Positions 33,991-43,459 of a stretch of 64,000 nucleotides of DNA are shown here, one piece after another (within the stretch, counting starts at the first letter, position 1; each line of letters starts with the position of its first letter). The position numbers and the translations under genes were made by a program. The stretch spans positions 124,001 to 188,000 of the forward strand of contig NZ_RWIJ01000101.1 of the NCBI RefSeq assembly GCF_019805165.1, written 5' to 3'. The stretch comes from Azospirillum sp. 412522 (lineage in GTDB: Bacteria > Pseudomonadota > Alphaproteobacteria > Azospirillales > Azospirillaceae). The notes below the pieces were generated by a model. That model searched no databases, was not told the origin of the DNA, and saw only the letters and a program-made list of their open reading frames with translations.

Positions 33991-34986
33991 TTACGCCTTA
34001 TGCAGGTAATCTTGCGGCAAGCGCTCGATTTCTGCCAGATTGTCGCGGACCCAGGCGATGGTGGCGTCGACGCCGCGTTCAAAGGCCACGCTGTCCCGCC
34101 ACCCCAGTTCGGCCCGCGCTCGCGTGGAATCCATCAGATAGGCCTGATCCTTGGCCGGGCGGTCAGGCGCGACCTCGGCCACCGACTCGAAGGCGATGCC
34201 GATACGCTGGCAGATGATTTCCACCACCTCGCGGATGGTGAAGAAACGTTCCGGCGAGAAGTGGTAAATCTCTCCGGTCCGGCCATGGTCGATCGTGCGG
34301 ACGATCGCATCGGCGACATCGTCGCTGTGAATGAAGGCGCGAACCGACACGCCGCCGCCATGCAGCTTCAGTTTACGGCCGGTGAGGGCGCAGATGATTG
34401 TGCGAGGCACGATGCGGTAGAGCTGCTGGCCCGGACCGTAGAAATTCGCAAAGCGCGTCACGATGGCCGGAAAGCCATAGTGCTGCTGGAAAGCCCGCAG
34501 GCTGAGGTCGGTCGCGGTGTGGGACACCGCGTAAGGTGTGCTCGGGGCGCAAGCCCAGGTCTCCTTCAGCAATCCATCGGTGCTGCCGTAGACCTCAGGG
34601 GTCGAGATCCGGATGTAACTTTCCAGCCAGGAGCACCGGCGCAGGAAATCATGAAGCTTGACCTTGGCAACGATATTGGTCGTGTACCACTGTTCAGGCT
34701 GCTGCCAGCTTTCGGCGACCATGCCCTGGCCGGCGAAATCGACGACGACGTGAGGCTGGAATTCGCCTATCCGTTCGATGATTTCCGGCAGGTGGTTGTT
34801 GATGTCGGCTTGCATGAAGCTGTAGCGGGAAGCATTGCCGTCCCAGCGATAGGGCAGGAAGATCGGCGATCCTTCCGCCGAGCGGTTGATGCCGAGCAGC
34901 TGATGGCCGTCGCGCAGGGCGCGCGCCACGAACGCCGCTCCCGCGAACGAGTTCGAACCCAGCACTACATATCGCCTGCCCACCAT
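33991..34986 (-). CDS. Extended SDR NAD-dependent epimerase/dehydratase with Lys-to-His change
   Basis: A 331-residue protein of the dTDP-glucose 4,6-dehydratase/epimerase type: VVLGSNSFAG (cofactor loop), ISTPEVYGS and FANFYGPGQQLY. In the active site the expected YxxxK reads YAVSH, so the catalytic Lys is replaced by His; the codon is CAC. The rest of the fold is intact, so this may be a subfamily with a different mechanism or a non-catalytic partner. A sugar 4,6-dehydratase feeding the aminotransferases is the context-based guess. Confidence 0.8.
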   Translation of the reverse strand: MVGRRYVVLGSNSFAGAAFVARALRDGHQLLGINRSAEGSPIFLPYRWDGNASRYSFMQADINNHLPEIIERIGEFQPHVVVDFAGQGMVAESWQQPEQWYTTNIVAKVKLHDFLRRCSWLESYIRISTPEVYGSTDGLLKETWACAPSTPYAVSHTATDLSLRAFQQHYGFPAIVTRFANFYGPGQQLYRIVPRTIICALTGRKLKLHGGGVSVRAFIHSDDVADAIVRTIDHGRTGEIYHFSPERFFTIREVVEIICQRIGIAFESVAEVAPDRPAKDQAYLMDSTRARAELGWRDSVAFERGVDATIAWVRDNLAEIERLPQDYLHKA

Positions 34987-34997
34987 CCCCACCCTTC

Positions 34998-35603
34998 TTA
35001 CATTCCGTCCGTGACGCTGTCCCGCTTCGAGCACAGCCACTGCATAAGCATGTGGCCGATAATCAGCTGGGTATCCTCGGCGATCTGCATGTCGTCAACG
35101 GCGAAATGAATTGGAACATCGGCCAGCTGCTTCGCTTTGCCGCCCGAGTAAGCCACGACGGCATAGCTTTTGACTTCCATGCGGCGGGCCTCTTCAAGGA
35201 GCCGCAGGACATTCGGAGAGTTGCCGCTTCCTGACAGGGCCAGCACGATGTCGCCCGGACGGGCGAGCGTGGCCAACTGATAGGCGAACACATTCTCGTA
35301 GCCTTCATCGTTGGCCAGGCAGGTGAGCACGGCCGGGTTTGCCGTCAGCGCGTGAACACGGATGCCGGACCCCTTGCGCTTGGACAAGGGATAGAGCAAG
35401 TCGTTGGCGATATGGTTGGCGTTGCCGGCGCTGCCCCCATTTCCCGCAATGAAGACTTGCGCACCCGATCTCCAGCACTGGAGAAGATCGTCGGCAAGTT
35501 GCTCCACGGGTGTCCAATCGAAGCTTTCAAGTACGATCGACAGCCGTCGTGAATAATCCCTGAAGTGCTCCAGCGACGGTACGGCAGCCGAGGTGAAATT
35601 CAT
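34998..35603 (-). CDS. SIS-domain sugar isomerase, GmhA-like
   Basis: A 201-residue SIS-domain protein: IAGNGGSAGNANHIANDL, VLALSGSGNSPNVL and AEDTQLIIGHML match sedoheptulose-7-phosphate isomerase (GmhA), which begins bacterial heptose synthesis. It overlaps the upstream epimerase by four bases. A heptose kinase/nucleotidyltransferase-like protein and a sugar-phosphate nucleotidyltransferase are encoded at 49.5-51.8 kb, consistent with a heptose-type pathway spread over two operons. Confidence 0.85.
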   Translation of the reverse strand: MNFTSAAVPSLEHFRDYSRRLSIVLESFDWTPVEQLADDLLQCWRSGAQVFIAGNGGSAGNANHIANDLLYPLSKRKGSGIRVHALTANPAVLTCLANDEGYENVFAYQLATLARPGDIVLALSGSGNSPNVLRLLEEARRMEVKSYAVVAYSGGKAKQLADVPIHFAVDDMQIAEDTQLIIGHMLMQWLCSKRDSVTDGM

Positions 35604-36538
35604 TTCACAGCTCCCGACTGCATCCACTTGAGATTATACCACTGATCACTGTCCGTGAGCTGGCCCCGGCGATACAGGTCGATCATTTCCTGGATGGCGA
35701 CCTCAACCGATTTCCGCGGGCGGAAGCCCGTTGCAAGCAGCCGGTCGGAGTTGATCCGGTATGAGCGAGGATCATTGGAGGGCGAAACGACGACTTCGGC
35801 CGGTACATGGCGCGTCACCATTTCGGCGATCTCCATGATCGCCAGATTCTCGAAGCCGGCGTTGAAAATTCCGGTGTGCTGCGGCGCATCGAGAAGGAAC
35901 AGATAAAGGTCCGTGATATCGTCGATATGGATGTTGGGGCGGGTCTGCTGGCCGCCGAATACAGTGATGCGGCCGTTGCGCAGTGCCTGCATCGTCAGCA
36001 TGTTAACCGAAACGTCCAGTCGCATGCGCGGTGAGTAGCCACAAACCGTTGCCGGGCGGACGATCTGCACGGTCATGTCATCGCTGTACGACAACAGAAT
36101 GCGTTCTGCGCACATCTTGGTCTTGTTGTATTCGGAAATCGGCAGCAGAGGGAGATCCTCCGTCACATGCTCCTCTTCCTTGACGCCATAGACGCTGCCC
36201 GACGACGCGTAGATGAAACGCTTGATGCCTTGCCGCTTGGCGCGATCCGCCAACTGCATGGTGGCAAGACAACTGATCTCCCAGGTCAGTTTGGGATCGA
36301 GATCTCCGCAGGGGTCGTTGGCAATGCTCGACAGGTGAATGATGGCATCGATGCCGGTCAGATCGATGCCATCGGTATCGCGCACATCGCCCTGGACAAC
36401 CTCAAGCTGCGGATGCGGCTCCAGGAAATTACCGAACCATTGGATATCGAATGCCACAACCGAGTAACCACGGCGCAGCAGCTTGGGAACCAGAACGCTT
36501 CCCTTGTAGCCACAAGCTCCGGTAACGAGGACTTTCAT
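35600..36538 (-). CDS. NAD-dependent sugar epimerase (extended SDR)
   Basis: A 312-residue protein and the first gene of the operon. VTGACGYKGSVLV is the cofactor loop, YASSGSVYG holds the catalytic Ser and YNKTK the Tyr-Lys pair, so unlike the other SDR of the operon it has a standard active site. It resembles UDP-glucose/heptose epimerases and 4,6-dehydratases. The probable promoter is in the 36539-36860 gap. Confidence 0.85.
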   Translation of the reverse strand: MKVLVTGACGYKGSVLVPKLLRRGYSVVAFDIQWFGNFLEPHPQLEVVQGDVRDTDGIDLTGIDAIIHLSSIANDPCGDLDPKLTWEISCLATMQLADRAKRQGIKRFIYASSGSVYGVKEEEHVTEDLPLLPISEYNKTKMCAERILLSYSDDMTVQIVRPATVCGYSPRMRLDVSVNMLTMQALRNGRITVFGGQQTRPNIHIDDITDLYLFLLDAPQHTGIFNAGFENLAIMEIAEMVTRHVPAEVVVSPSNDPRSYRINSDRLLATGFRPRKSVEVAIQEMIDLYRRGQLTDSDQWYNLKWMQSGAVK

Positions 36539-36860
36539 TGCTGAGATCTCCAGGTTTTACATCGGTTGCAGACGTTGACCGATCACAGCAACACCGTCAA
36601 CTTGCCGCCCTTGGAATGAAGGGGCCAGTTCCTGGCAAAGGCCAGGGAGAAAAGTGACCATGCGGCCGGCAGGGCAGCGGTTGGTGCGGACCGTCATGAC
36701 CTTCCCGCTCTCCCTTGCCTGGTTCAGGGTAAACCCATGTCAACGGCTTGACGACGCGTGATCGCCTTGCATGGCGGCGCTCCCGTCGAGCGGGAGAACG
36801 CTATCATCGAGATGGTGAATAATTAATTGATTCCACGGGGAGATAAATGCTCCGCTTCCG
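36539..36860. other. Intergenic region, likely promoter of the eleven-gene sugar operon
   Basis: About 320 bases with no convincing gene. It lies between the end of the WbuC gene and the start of the operon on the same strand. A small hairpin with stem TCCCG/CGGGA occurs at 36777-36801, perhaps ending the WbuC transcript, though no T-run follows. I could not assign -35 and -10 elements with confidence. Confidence 0.4.
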
Positions 36861-37391
36861 CTATTCCCCGACGTTTGGAATGCCAAGCGTATGATGAAGC
36901 ATCTGCAGATATGCAACGGCGTCTTTGCTCTCGGGCGGGGGCGCCCAGTCGGCAAAGCGGGTTGCCGTATGAGGTCCCGGAACATGTTCGATATAGACCA
37001 CCGGATCAGTGACATAGAGGCACATGTGCCAGACCGGGCGCTCGAATCGCGCCATGAACGGCACCGAAGGCCGGTTGCCGGCCAACCATTGGTGGTCGCG
37101 CACGGTGCCGTCGTCGTCGAATCGCACAAGGACGAGGGCGCCCTCCAGCAGGGTGTATGACTTGGCCCCGGACTCGTTGCGATGGGGCGGGAGATACTGC
37201 CCACGGCCCATCGCAATGAGCATCTCGTGCCGTGATGCCGCCGGATCGCCATGCAGCAATATTCTGGCCCGACGACGCGGCGCGGCAGCGGCCCGGTCTT
37301 TCAGACTCTCCAAATCTGCCGCGGTGACCATCGACAAGTCTTCGGTTGCCGCGAGCACTTCTTCCGTCAAAGACTTGAACGCCGTCATCAT
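36861..37391 (-). CDS. wbuC: WbuC-family cupin-fold protein
   Basis: A 176-residue protein resembling WbuC of enterobacterial O-antigen clusters. The cupin core shows YLPPHRNESGAKSYTLLEGALVL-type strands, with His and Glu positions usual for a metal site, and WHMCLYVTDPVVYIEHVPGP near the C-terminus. The role of WbuC in surface polysaccharide is not established. Two adjacent ATG codons (37391 and 37388) are possible starts. Confidence 0.75.
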   Translation of the reverse strand: MMTAFKSLTEEVLAATEDLSMVTAADLESLKDRAAAAPRRRARILLHGDPAASRHEMLIAMGRGQYLPPHRNESGAKSYTLLEGALVLVRFDDDGTVRDHQWLAGNRPSVPFMARFERPVWHMCLYVTDPVVYIEHVPGPHTATRFADWAPPPESKDAVAYLQMLHHTLGIPNVGE

Positions 37392-37464
37392 TCCGCTGCC
37401 ATGATCCTGCCGATGGTATGCTTCCCCACGCGGGTGGAGGGCCGGGTGTCCATCATACGGGCCT

Positions 37465-39090
37465 TCACCCGCCATGTGTGAAAATCCGCAGGCTTGCCAA
37501 GGTGCTTGCGTTTGCCGAGGCGAGATGGGCGTGCAGCCGCCGGACCCCGGAGGACAGCGCAGCCGGGTCGGCCGCCTGCAGCCGCCGGGCGACATCCCCT
37601 GCATCCAATGGTCCAGCGGGCAGGACAAGTCCGGCACCGAAGCGCTCCACCAGTTCAGCCATGGCATCCAGCTGGTCGTCGATCACGATGGGCAGGCTCG
37701 CTGCCGCATATGCCGTGAAGCGCTTGTTGAGCACCAGCACGTCGTTCCCGGCCCCGGCCTCTCCTGGCCGCCGCCGCGGGATGTCGCCGCGATGAAGCCA
37801 GCCGAAATCATAGTGTGCGGCCTGGAGGATCTCCGGGAACGGCCGCGCCCGGAAATAGCCCAGCCGCCCTCCTGCAAGAGCCGTCAAATCGGCGTAGCAC
37901 GCGTCATGGCCCGGCTGCGTGTGATAGGCGTTGAAGATGTCGACGGCGATGTCGTCCCGCAGCGCCAGAGCGGCCAGCAGCGGCAGGAAGCGGTAATCGG
38001 TCTGCCATGCCGCTCGCAGGTAATTCTGTGGAATGCCGCCTGCGTAAAGGATGCGGAGCGGTTCCCGGCCCGGTGCGGAAGGAGGATCGGAAGCGGCGAG
38101 CTCGGGACCGGAAAAGAACGGATGCGCCCTGCCGCGGACAGCGGTCAGCAAAGTGTCCCAGTGCGGTCCCTGGCAATTGGTGACGGTCATGTCGGCATGG
38201 CGCAGAGCCCAGGCTTCCGCAAGGCGGCAGCGATCGAGGTGGCGCGGCGATATCGGAACAAGCTCCCTCAGCGTATCGCCATACACCAGCGTCATGTCGT
38301 TGGGTTCGAAAACGAACCGCCAGGTCCGGTCTGGCGGACACAACGGCAGCACCCAGTCGTTGAAGTGCGGCATGGTGGCCAGGACCACGGTCTGCGGTTG
38401 CAGGCGATGGATCAGCCGCAGAACGCGGGTGACGCTGAGGGCCGCATCATGGCTGCGATACCACGGGCTCGGCGTCTCGGCCGGGTGGGACGACGTGTAG
38501 ACGACCAGGGTGTCGTCGGCCGGGAAGACATGCCGCAGCGTCGCCTCCGGGATCAGGCTGACCTGGGAGGTGTCCCGGACGATCAGGGTACGGATGCTCT
38601 GCAGGTCCGGCAGGTCGACAGGATCGGACGGCGCCAGGGCATCGAAGGCGGCAGCCGTATAGGTGGGAACCAGCCGGTCCCCGGCGATCCCGGAACCGGT
38701 CATGTCGTCGAGGATGTCCTGTTCCCAGACCCGGTTGGCGACGATGATCCGGCCGTCGGCGGCTTTGTCCGCCGGCACCACCGGCAATCCGCAATAGCCG
38801 TCGTACAGATGGGCCTTGCGGTCGACGAACCCGAGAATTCCGATATCGGTCCGGACTTCCAGGGCACGCACGAGATCGATTCCCTGCGGGCCGGCGCCGG
38901 CGATCCAGTAACGGCCGGAGGGAAGCGTGTCGCGGTGGTAGCGGAACGCCACCGCGGCATCACGCGGGTGCCGCCAGATTCCCGTCACCAGATCCCTTGC
39001 GGCGGCGATCTCCACGCTGTCTTCGGTGCGGCGGTGGAAAGCGGCGAAGCGTTCAAGAAGACGGTCGTTTTCCATACCGATCCCATTCAT
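37465..39090 (-). CDS. Two-domain glycosyltransferase-like protein
   Basis: A 541-residue protein. Residues about 55-150 form a Rossmann-like domain (YWIAGAGPQGIDLVRAL, GILGFVDRK, LPVVPADK) like the N-terminal part of PglD-type sugar acyltransferases or nucleotide-sugar binding domains. The second half (LRILYAGGIPQNYLRA, VLVLNKRFTAYAAASLPIVI) resembles a GT-B glycosyltransferase C-terminal domain. The linking of these two parts is unusual. The ATG at 39090 has an AGGGGG site. The sugar donor is unknown. Confidence 0.6.
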   Translation of the reverse strand: MNGIGMENDRLLERFAAFHRRTEDSVEIAAARDLVTGIWRHPRDAAVAFRYHRDTLPSGRYWIAGAGPQGIDLVRALEVRTDIGILGFVDRKAHLYDGYCGLPVVPADKAADGRIIVANRVWEQDILDDMTGSGIAGDRLVPTYTAAAFDALAPSDPVDLPDLQSIRTLIVRDTSQVSLIPEATLRHVFPADDTLVVYTSSHPAETPSPWYRSHDAALSVTRVLRLIHRLQPQTVVLATMPHFNDWVLPLCPPDRTWRFVFEPNDMTLVYGDTLRELVPISPRHLDRCRLAEAWALRHADMTVTNCQGPHWDTLLTAVRGRAHPFFSGPELAASDPPSAPGREPLRILYAGGIPQNYLRAAWQTDYRFLPLLAALALRDDIAVDIFNAYHTQPGHDACYADLTALAGGRLGYFRARPFPEILQAAHYDFGWLHRGDIPRRRPGEAGAGNDVLVLNKRFTAYAAASLPIVIDDQLDAMAELVERFGAGLVLPAGPLDAGDVARRLQAADPAALSSGVRRLHAHLASANASTLASLRIFTHGG

Positions 39091-39231
39091 GCGGCATCCC
39101 CCTGCCGGTGCCGGCGGAGAGGGATCCGATATCCGGTCGAACGACAGGGAGGCCTTGCGCATGCCTGAAACGGGTGGCCGCCGACGGCCTCCCGGCCCCT
39201 CTGCCGCGCATCGGGGCTGGCGAAAGCCGCA

Positions 39232-42200
39232 TCAGCGTCCGGGAAAGAAGAGCGGCCGGGTTCTTTCCGCAAATCCCCGGGCAGGTCGCGCTCCTCCGAA
39301 ATAGCAGGACGAGGCGGCCGCGTCGTCCCACAACCGGACGGCCGGCGAGTCCTCGGCCCTGCCCTGCCCTGCCAGGATATCGAGCCGCTCCTCCAATGCC
39401 GAGCGTATGTCCTCGGCATCGTTGTCCCGCGGGATCAGCCCTTCGGCGGCCAGCAGGTTGCCGCTGAAGGTCATGCCGCGGACCGGTTCCGCCAGGATTT
39501 CCTCCAGCGACAGATAGCGCCCTTCACGATCCGACCAGTAGGGACGCCAGGTGAAGGTGACGTTGGAAGGCCACAGCTGGGCATAGTTGGAAACGCAGTT
39601 CACCAGCACCGACGGGGTGTTGAAGCTGATGGCGACATTGGCCAACCCCGAGGTGGTGCCGAGATAGCATCGGGCGGCGGCGCAGAGGAAGACGTCCATC
39701 CAGTCCGATTTCAGCGGGCTGCGGGCATAGTCGATGACCCGCGCCTGCTCGGGAAGCGGCGGCATCGAATGGTCGCCCAACCGGATCACCCACCCTCCCC
39801 GCGCCGTGACCATGTCGATGGCCGGCTGATAGGCGGCGAGGTCGGCGTTGCGGTGGTCCTGGCTCGACCCCACGCCCTCGGCATGGAAGCCGGAGTTGCG
39901 GATGTGCATGGCGACGAACCACGCATCGGGTTCCATTCCCGCCGAAACGAGGGCGGCACGGCCGCGGGCGGCGAGGTCGGGGGACAGGTGCAGCAGCGGC
40001 GCACGGCCTTCCCGGCTCCAGGCGTCATAGGCGCGGGCGCCGACGTCGGTGAACGCCTCCACCTGCCCGCCGTCTCCGATCCAGCCGTTGAAGTTCTCCC
40101 CGGCATAGCGCTGCAGCGGCATGAGCCGCTCGATCAGCACCGGGTCCTCCACGACGGTGAGGAACGGCCGCCAGCAATCGAGATAGGCCCGGTTCGCCAC
40201 CAGGTTCGCCGGAGCCAGCAGAATGCCGGGAGCGGGTGGGCGCCAGCCGAGGGCCCCGATCTTGAGCCAGGTGTCGAGCATCGCCAGATGGCCGATCTGG
40301 GTCACCCATTCCTGCGGCAGGATCCGGACCTTGCCGGTCGGCAGGCCAAGCGCCTCCACCAGATCGTCGCTGAGGCGGAAATCGCGCCCCAAACGCCGGT
40401 TCGCCATGATGGCCCCGCCATACAGGCGGTTCGCCGCCGCCGTATCGCCGACATGGAGGCGCTTTTCGCCGCTCCTGTTGAAGCCGTCGGCCAGCAGGAC
40501 GTCGTCCGGCAGGTCCGCCTCCAGCCCCGTCATGGCGTAGAGCGTGTGGTCGTAGCGCGCGGCGTAGTTCTGGTGGGCCGTGGCGAAGGACGGCATCCGG
40601 CGGGTCGCCTCCCGGTAGGCGGCGACGGCGCCGGGGACATCGCCCTGCTGCAGCCTCAGATCTCCCAGATTTCCGGCGAAGTCCGCCAGATGCGCGACCA
40701 TTGCGGTCGCGGTCGCCAGGCCGGCCTCGGCCGCCGCCGCATCGCCGGAGGCGTTGGCGCAGATCGCCCGGAGATAGTGGACGGGGCCGATCGCATATCC
40801 CTGCGCGGCGAGGGAGTCCAGGACGGTCGCCGCTTCGGTGTAGCGTTCGGAGTTGACCAGGCAGCTGGCGCTCAGCAGGCGCAGTGCCGGATGGTCCGGA
40901 GAGCGTTCCAGGGCGGTCCGGGCGAAGCGCTCGGCCAGCGTCCGCTGGCTCGCCGCCGTCGCCGACGACGTCACCAGCTGGGCGGCTTCGGCGGTCACGT
41001 CCACGGGATCCACGATGGCGGCGCTGCCGGCCATCCTCAGCGCGGTTGCGCACCCCTCGACCAGATGATCGAAATCGAGAGGGTCCTTGCAGGGCGGAAG
41101 CGGTTCCGTCAAGGCCCGTTGCAGCTCCGCGGCCTCGCCGATCCCTTCGGCGCCCGTGGCGTCGCCGGCCTGGCGGCCGGCTTCGAACGCCGCCATGGCG
41201 CGGTCGGGCCAGCCGAGGTCGAGCAGCGTCCAGCCGAGATCGACGGCGGCCCCCCCGAGATCGGGAGCGGCAGCCAGGGCCTGTTCGAAGAGGACCGCGG
41301 CCTCGCGCGGACGGTCCTGGGCGCGGAAGCGTTTGCCGCGCGCCCACAGGGCCATCGCCCGCTCGGCGGCCGTCGCCGGTGGCACCGCCGGCGCCATGTC
41401 GACGCTGCCATGGTCGAACGCGAGTTCGACGCCGTAAAGCGCATCCTGGTCGTCCGGCTCGATATCCAGCAGATGCAGGAAGGCATCGATGCTGCTGCCG
41501 ACGGCGCCGCTCCGGTTCAGCGCATGGGCAAGGCAGCGCAACGCCGGCCGGTGATCCGGAACGATGCGCAAAGCGCGCCGGGCCATGGATGCGGCCTCGC
41601 GGTCGTCGCCGCATTCGCGGAGCGCATCGCCGAGTTCGGCGAACAGGTCGGCATCGCCGGGGCCGGTCCCGAGAATTTCGCTGAGGATGGCCGCCGCCTG
41701 CCGCGAATCCCCGTGCAGGCGGGCGATCCGCGCCCGGCAGATTGCCGTTTCGATGGCCGCCGCCCCGTCGGGTGCGCTCCGGTGCGCTTCGCCGGCCTGA
41801 TGCATGGCCTCGTCGATGCTGCCGACCCGCGCCAGAAGCCGGGCCCGCACCAGCCTTTCGTCCACCAGCCTCTCGTCCGGCGTCGGCGGAGCCGGACCGT
41901 CGGACAATAGGGCGGCCAGCCGGGCATCCGCCATCCGCGCCGTCGCGATGTCTTCGGTCTCCAGGGCCACCGCCGTCAGCATGTGCCAGGCGGGGCGGGC
42001 CGACGGGAAACGCCGTACCAGATCCTCGGCCATCCGCCGCGCGCCGGCATGGTCGCCGCTGTCGAGCCGGATCCGGCAGGCCCGCGCCGGCGCGTCGGCA
42101 TGCCCGGCGCTGTGCAGGGTGAGGCTCTCCGCCAGCGACAGGGCGATGGAGTGGCGGTCCCGGCGCCGAAAGCCGCGAATACGGCGGACGATCTCGCCAT

Positions 42201-42438
42201 TGGTGCCGAGCGCGCGGCGCAGGATGACCCCGGCCCGTTCCGGCTGCTCCGCGGCAACCATGAAGGCCAGGGCCGTCATGGCTGTCTGCGGGCGGGCGGC
42301 CAGTGCGTCGCGGATGGCCTGATCAGCCTGATCGGCGCGGCCCGAAAACCAAAGGCCGAGGGCCTTGGTGGCCATCCGGTACGCGGCGTGACGATGACGT
42401 TCTGGAGGGCGGAACGCCGTGAAGGAAGCTGATGTCAT
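39232..42438 (-). CDS. TPR protein with C-terminal TIGR04372-type glycosyltransferase domain
   Basis: A 1068-residue protein. Residues 1 to about 640 are tetratricopeptide-like helices (for example AVLFEQALAAAPDLGGAAVDLGWTLLDLG in overlapping units). The last 400 residues match the TIGR04372 family: HIRNSGFHAEG, VIRLGDHSMPPLP, DVFLCAAARCYLGTTSGLANV and PSVLVNCVSN. This family occurs among surface polysaccharide genes and is predicted to transfer sugars; TPR arms may bind protein or glycan partners. No signal peptide is present, so it is cytoplasmic. Confidence 0.75.
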   Translation of the reverse strand: MTSASFTAFRPPERHRHAAYRMATKALGLWFSGRADQADQAIRDALAARPQTAMTALAFMVAAEQPERAGVILRRALGTNGEIVRRIRGFRRRDRHSIALSLAESLTLHSAGHADAPARACRIRLDSGDHAGARRMAEDLVRRFPSARPAWHMLTAVALETEDIATARMADARLAALLSDGPAPPTPDERLVDERLVRARLLARVGSIDEAMHQAGEAHRSAPDGAAAIETAICRARIARLHGDSRQAAAILSEILGTGPGDADLFAELGDALRECGDDREAASMARRALRIVPDHRPALRCLAHALNRSGAVGSSIDAFLHLLDIEPDDQDALYGVELAFDHGSVDMAPAVPPATAAERAMALWARGKRFRAQDRPREAAVLFEQALAAAPDLGGAAVDLGWTLLDLGWPDRAMAAFEAGRQAGDATGAEGIGEAAELQRALTEPLPPCKDPLDFDHLVEGCATALRMAGSAAIVDPVDVTAEAAQLVTSSATAASQRTLAERFARTALERSPDHPALRLLSASCLVNSERYTEAATVLDSLAAQGYAIGPVHYLRAICANASGDAAAAEAGLATATAMVAHLADFAGNLGDLRLQQGDVPGAVAAYREATRRMPSFATAHQNYAARYDHTLYAMTGLEADLPDDVLLADGFNRSGEKRLHVGDTAAANRLYGGAIMANRRLGRDFRLSDDLVEALGLPTGKVRILPQEWVTQIGHLAMLDTWLKIGALGWRPPAPGILLAPANLVANRAYLDCWRPFLTVVEDPVLIERLMPLQRYAGENFNGWIGDGGQVEAFTDVGARAYDAWSREGRAPLLHLSPDLAARGRAALVSAGMEPDAWFVAMHIRNSGFHAEGVGSSQDHRNADLAAYQPAIDMVTARGGWVIRLGDHSMPPLPEQARVIDYARSPLKSDWMDVFLCAAARCYLGTTSGLANVAISFNTPSVLVNCVSNYAQLWPSNVTFTWRPYWSDREGRYLSLEEILAEPVRGMTFSGNLLAAEGLIPRDNDAEDIRSALEERLDILAGQGRAEDSPAVRLWDDAAASSCYFGGARPARGFAERTRPLFFPGR

Positions 42439-42546
42439 GCCGTCACCGTCGTCGCAATGCAATCTGTGCAGGGATTTACCGTGAAGCAGACGCGATTGGT
42501 ATCGTCAAGTTACTGATGCGGCTTGAAGTCCATCCTGACAGCCCGT

Positions 42547-42597
42547 GTCGGTGGCTGGACGGGGGCGGGAGCCTGCCTGGCAGGTCCGCCCACCGAC
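42547..42597. terminator. Strong hairpin after the C1q-like gene
   Basis: Outer arms GTCGGTGG and CCACCGAC enclose further complementary GGCGGG/CCGCCC and GCCTGCC/GGCAGG segments. It lies between the C1q-like gene end and the TPR-glycosyltransferase start, both on the minus strand. There is no T-run, so its strength as a terminator is uncertain. Confidence 0.45.
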
Positions 42598-42628
42598 GCG
42601 GTGACTTTCTCAGCCGCCTTGGGAACGT

Positions 42629-43459
42629 TTAACGAATAAGCTGCGCAGCAAAATAGGTTTGGTGAACTAGGCCGTTCACAAGCGCCGCCGCCCCATTGCT
42701 TTGGTATGCACAAAGATCCACGTAATCTGTCTGGCCATCGAGATAAGCAATATCTGAAACATTGGATGCTTGCAACGCGGCGGCCGAAGAAGTCGAATGG
42801 ACAAGAGAGATAAGGATACCATTCTTCCGGATTCCAGTACCATATCGCGTTCCTGGACTCGGAATCTCGATGGCTACATTGCCTGTAATCATATAATATC
42901 CGGCTATGCTAGGCCGATAGCGATTGTTGGCAGCATCGAAGCCGCCGTCCGTATCAAAGCTTGCAGACGACAGTTGGACTTTTGTCCAGACGGAACTGGG
43001 AACGCTCTGGTTCACACCGTTGAGGTTGGCGCGAAACACAACCGGAGCGGGAGGTCCCGCCAGATCGGATAATGCACGCTCATCGACGATGACATCGTTG
43101 GTGATGGCGGTCAGCCCGCTGGTCAGCATCACCCGCGCGATCGGCAGCGTTCCCGCTGGAATCGCTGGCGGCGTGAGGCTGTTGACGGTGCCGGCCGCCA
43201 CGGAGGCCGCACCGGTCGTCCGGTTCACCACGACACGGTCGATGCGGAAACCGGATGCGGGCGGAGCAAACGGTCCCACAAGTTGAGTGGCAACCTCTGT
43301 AAGCGTGGTGCCGAGCAGAAGATGGCCCTGATCGAGCACCAAGGAGAGGTCCGGCGCATTTTGCGCGTGCGGTGCAAAAGCGGCCACGCTGCGCTGGGCC
43401 ACCGTCCAATTGGTTGCACTTTGCGGCAGAGCTGTCGGATTGAACGTTTGAACAGTCAT
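42629..43459 (-). CDS. C1q-like/phage-tail-type surface protein
   Basis: A 276-residue protein with no signal peptide. The first 150 residues repeat beta strands with VVVNRTTGAASVAAGTV, as in phage tail-fibre and host-range proteins. The last 130 residues are a C1q-like jelly roll (VFRANLNGVNQSVPSSVWTK, NNRYRPSIAGYYMITG, IRKNGI). Related sequences occur in phages and in bacterial surface glycan regions. It may be displayed by a type I or tail-like route; this is inference. The upstream DNA (43460-43560) is AT-rich. Confidence 0.65.
   Translation of the reverse strand: MTVQTFNPTALPQSATNWTVAQRSVAAFAPHAQNAPDLSLVLDQGHLLLGTTLTEVATQLVGPFAPPASGFRIDRVVVNRTTGAASVAAGTVNSLTPPAIPAGTLPIARVMLTSGLTAITNDVIVDERALSDLAGPPAPVVFRANLNGVNQSVPSSVWTKVQLSSASFDTDGGFDAANNRYRPSIAGYYMITGNVAIEIPSPGTRYGTGIRKNGILISLVHSTSSAAALQASNVSDIAYLDGQTDYVDLCAYQSNGAAALVNGLVHQTYFAAQLIR

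Noticed and set aside
39769..41910. 713-codon plus-strand frame opposite the TPR-glycosyltransferase
   Set aside because: Antisense shadow; the minus strand has consistent TPR and TIGR04372 motifs.
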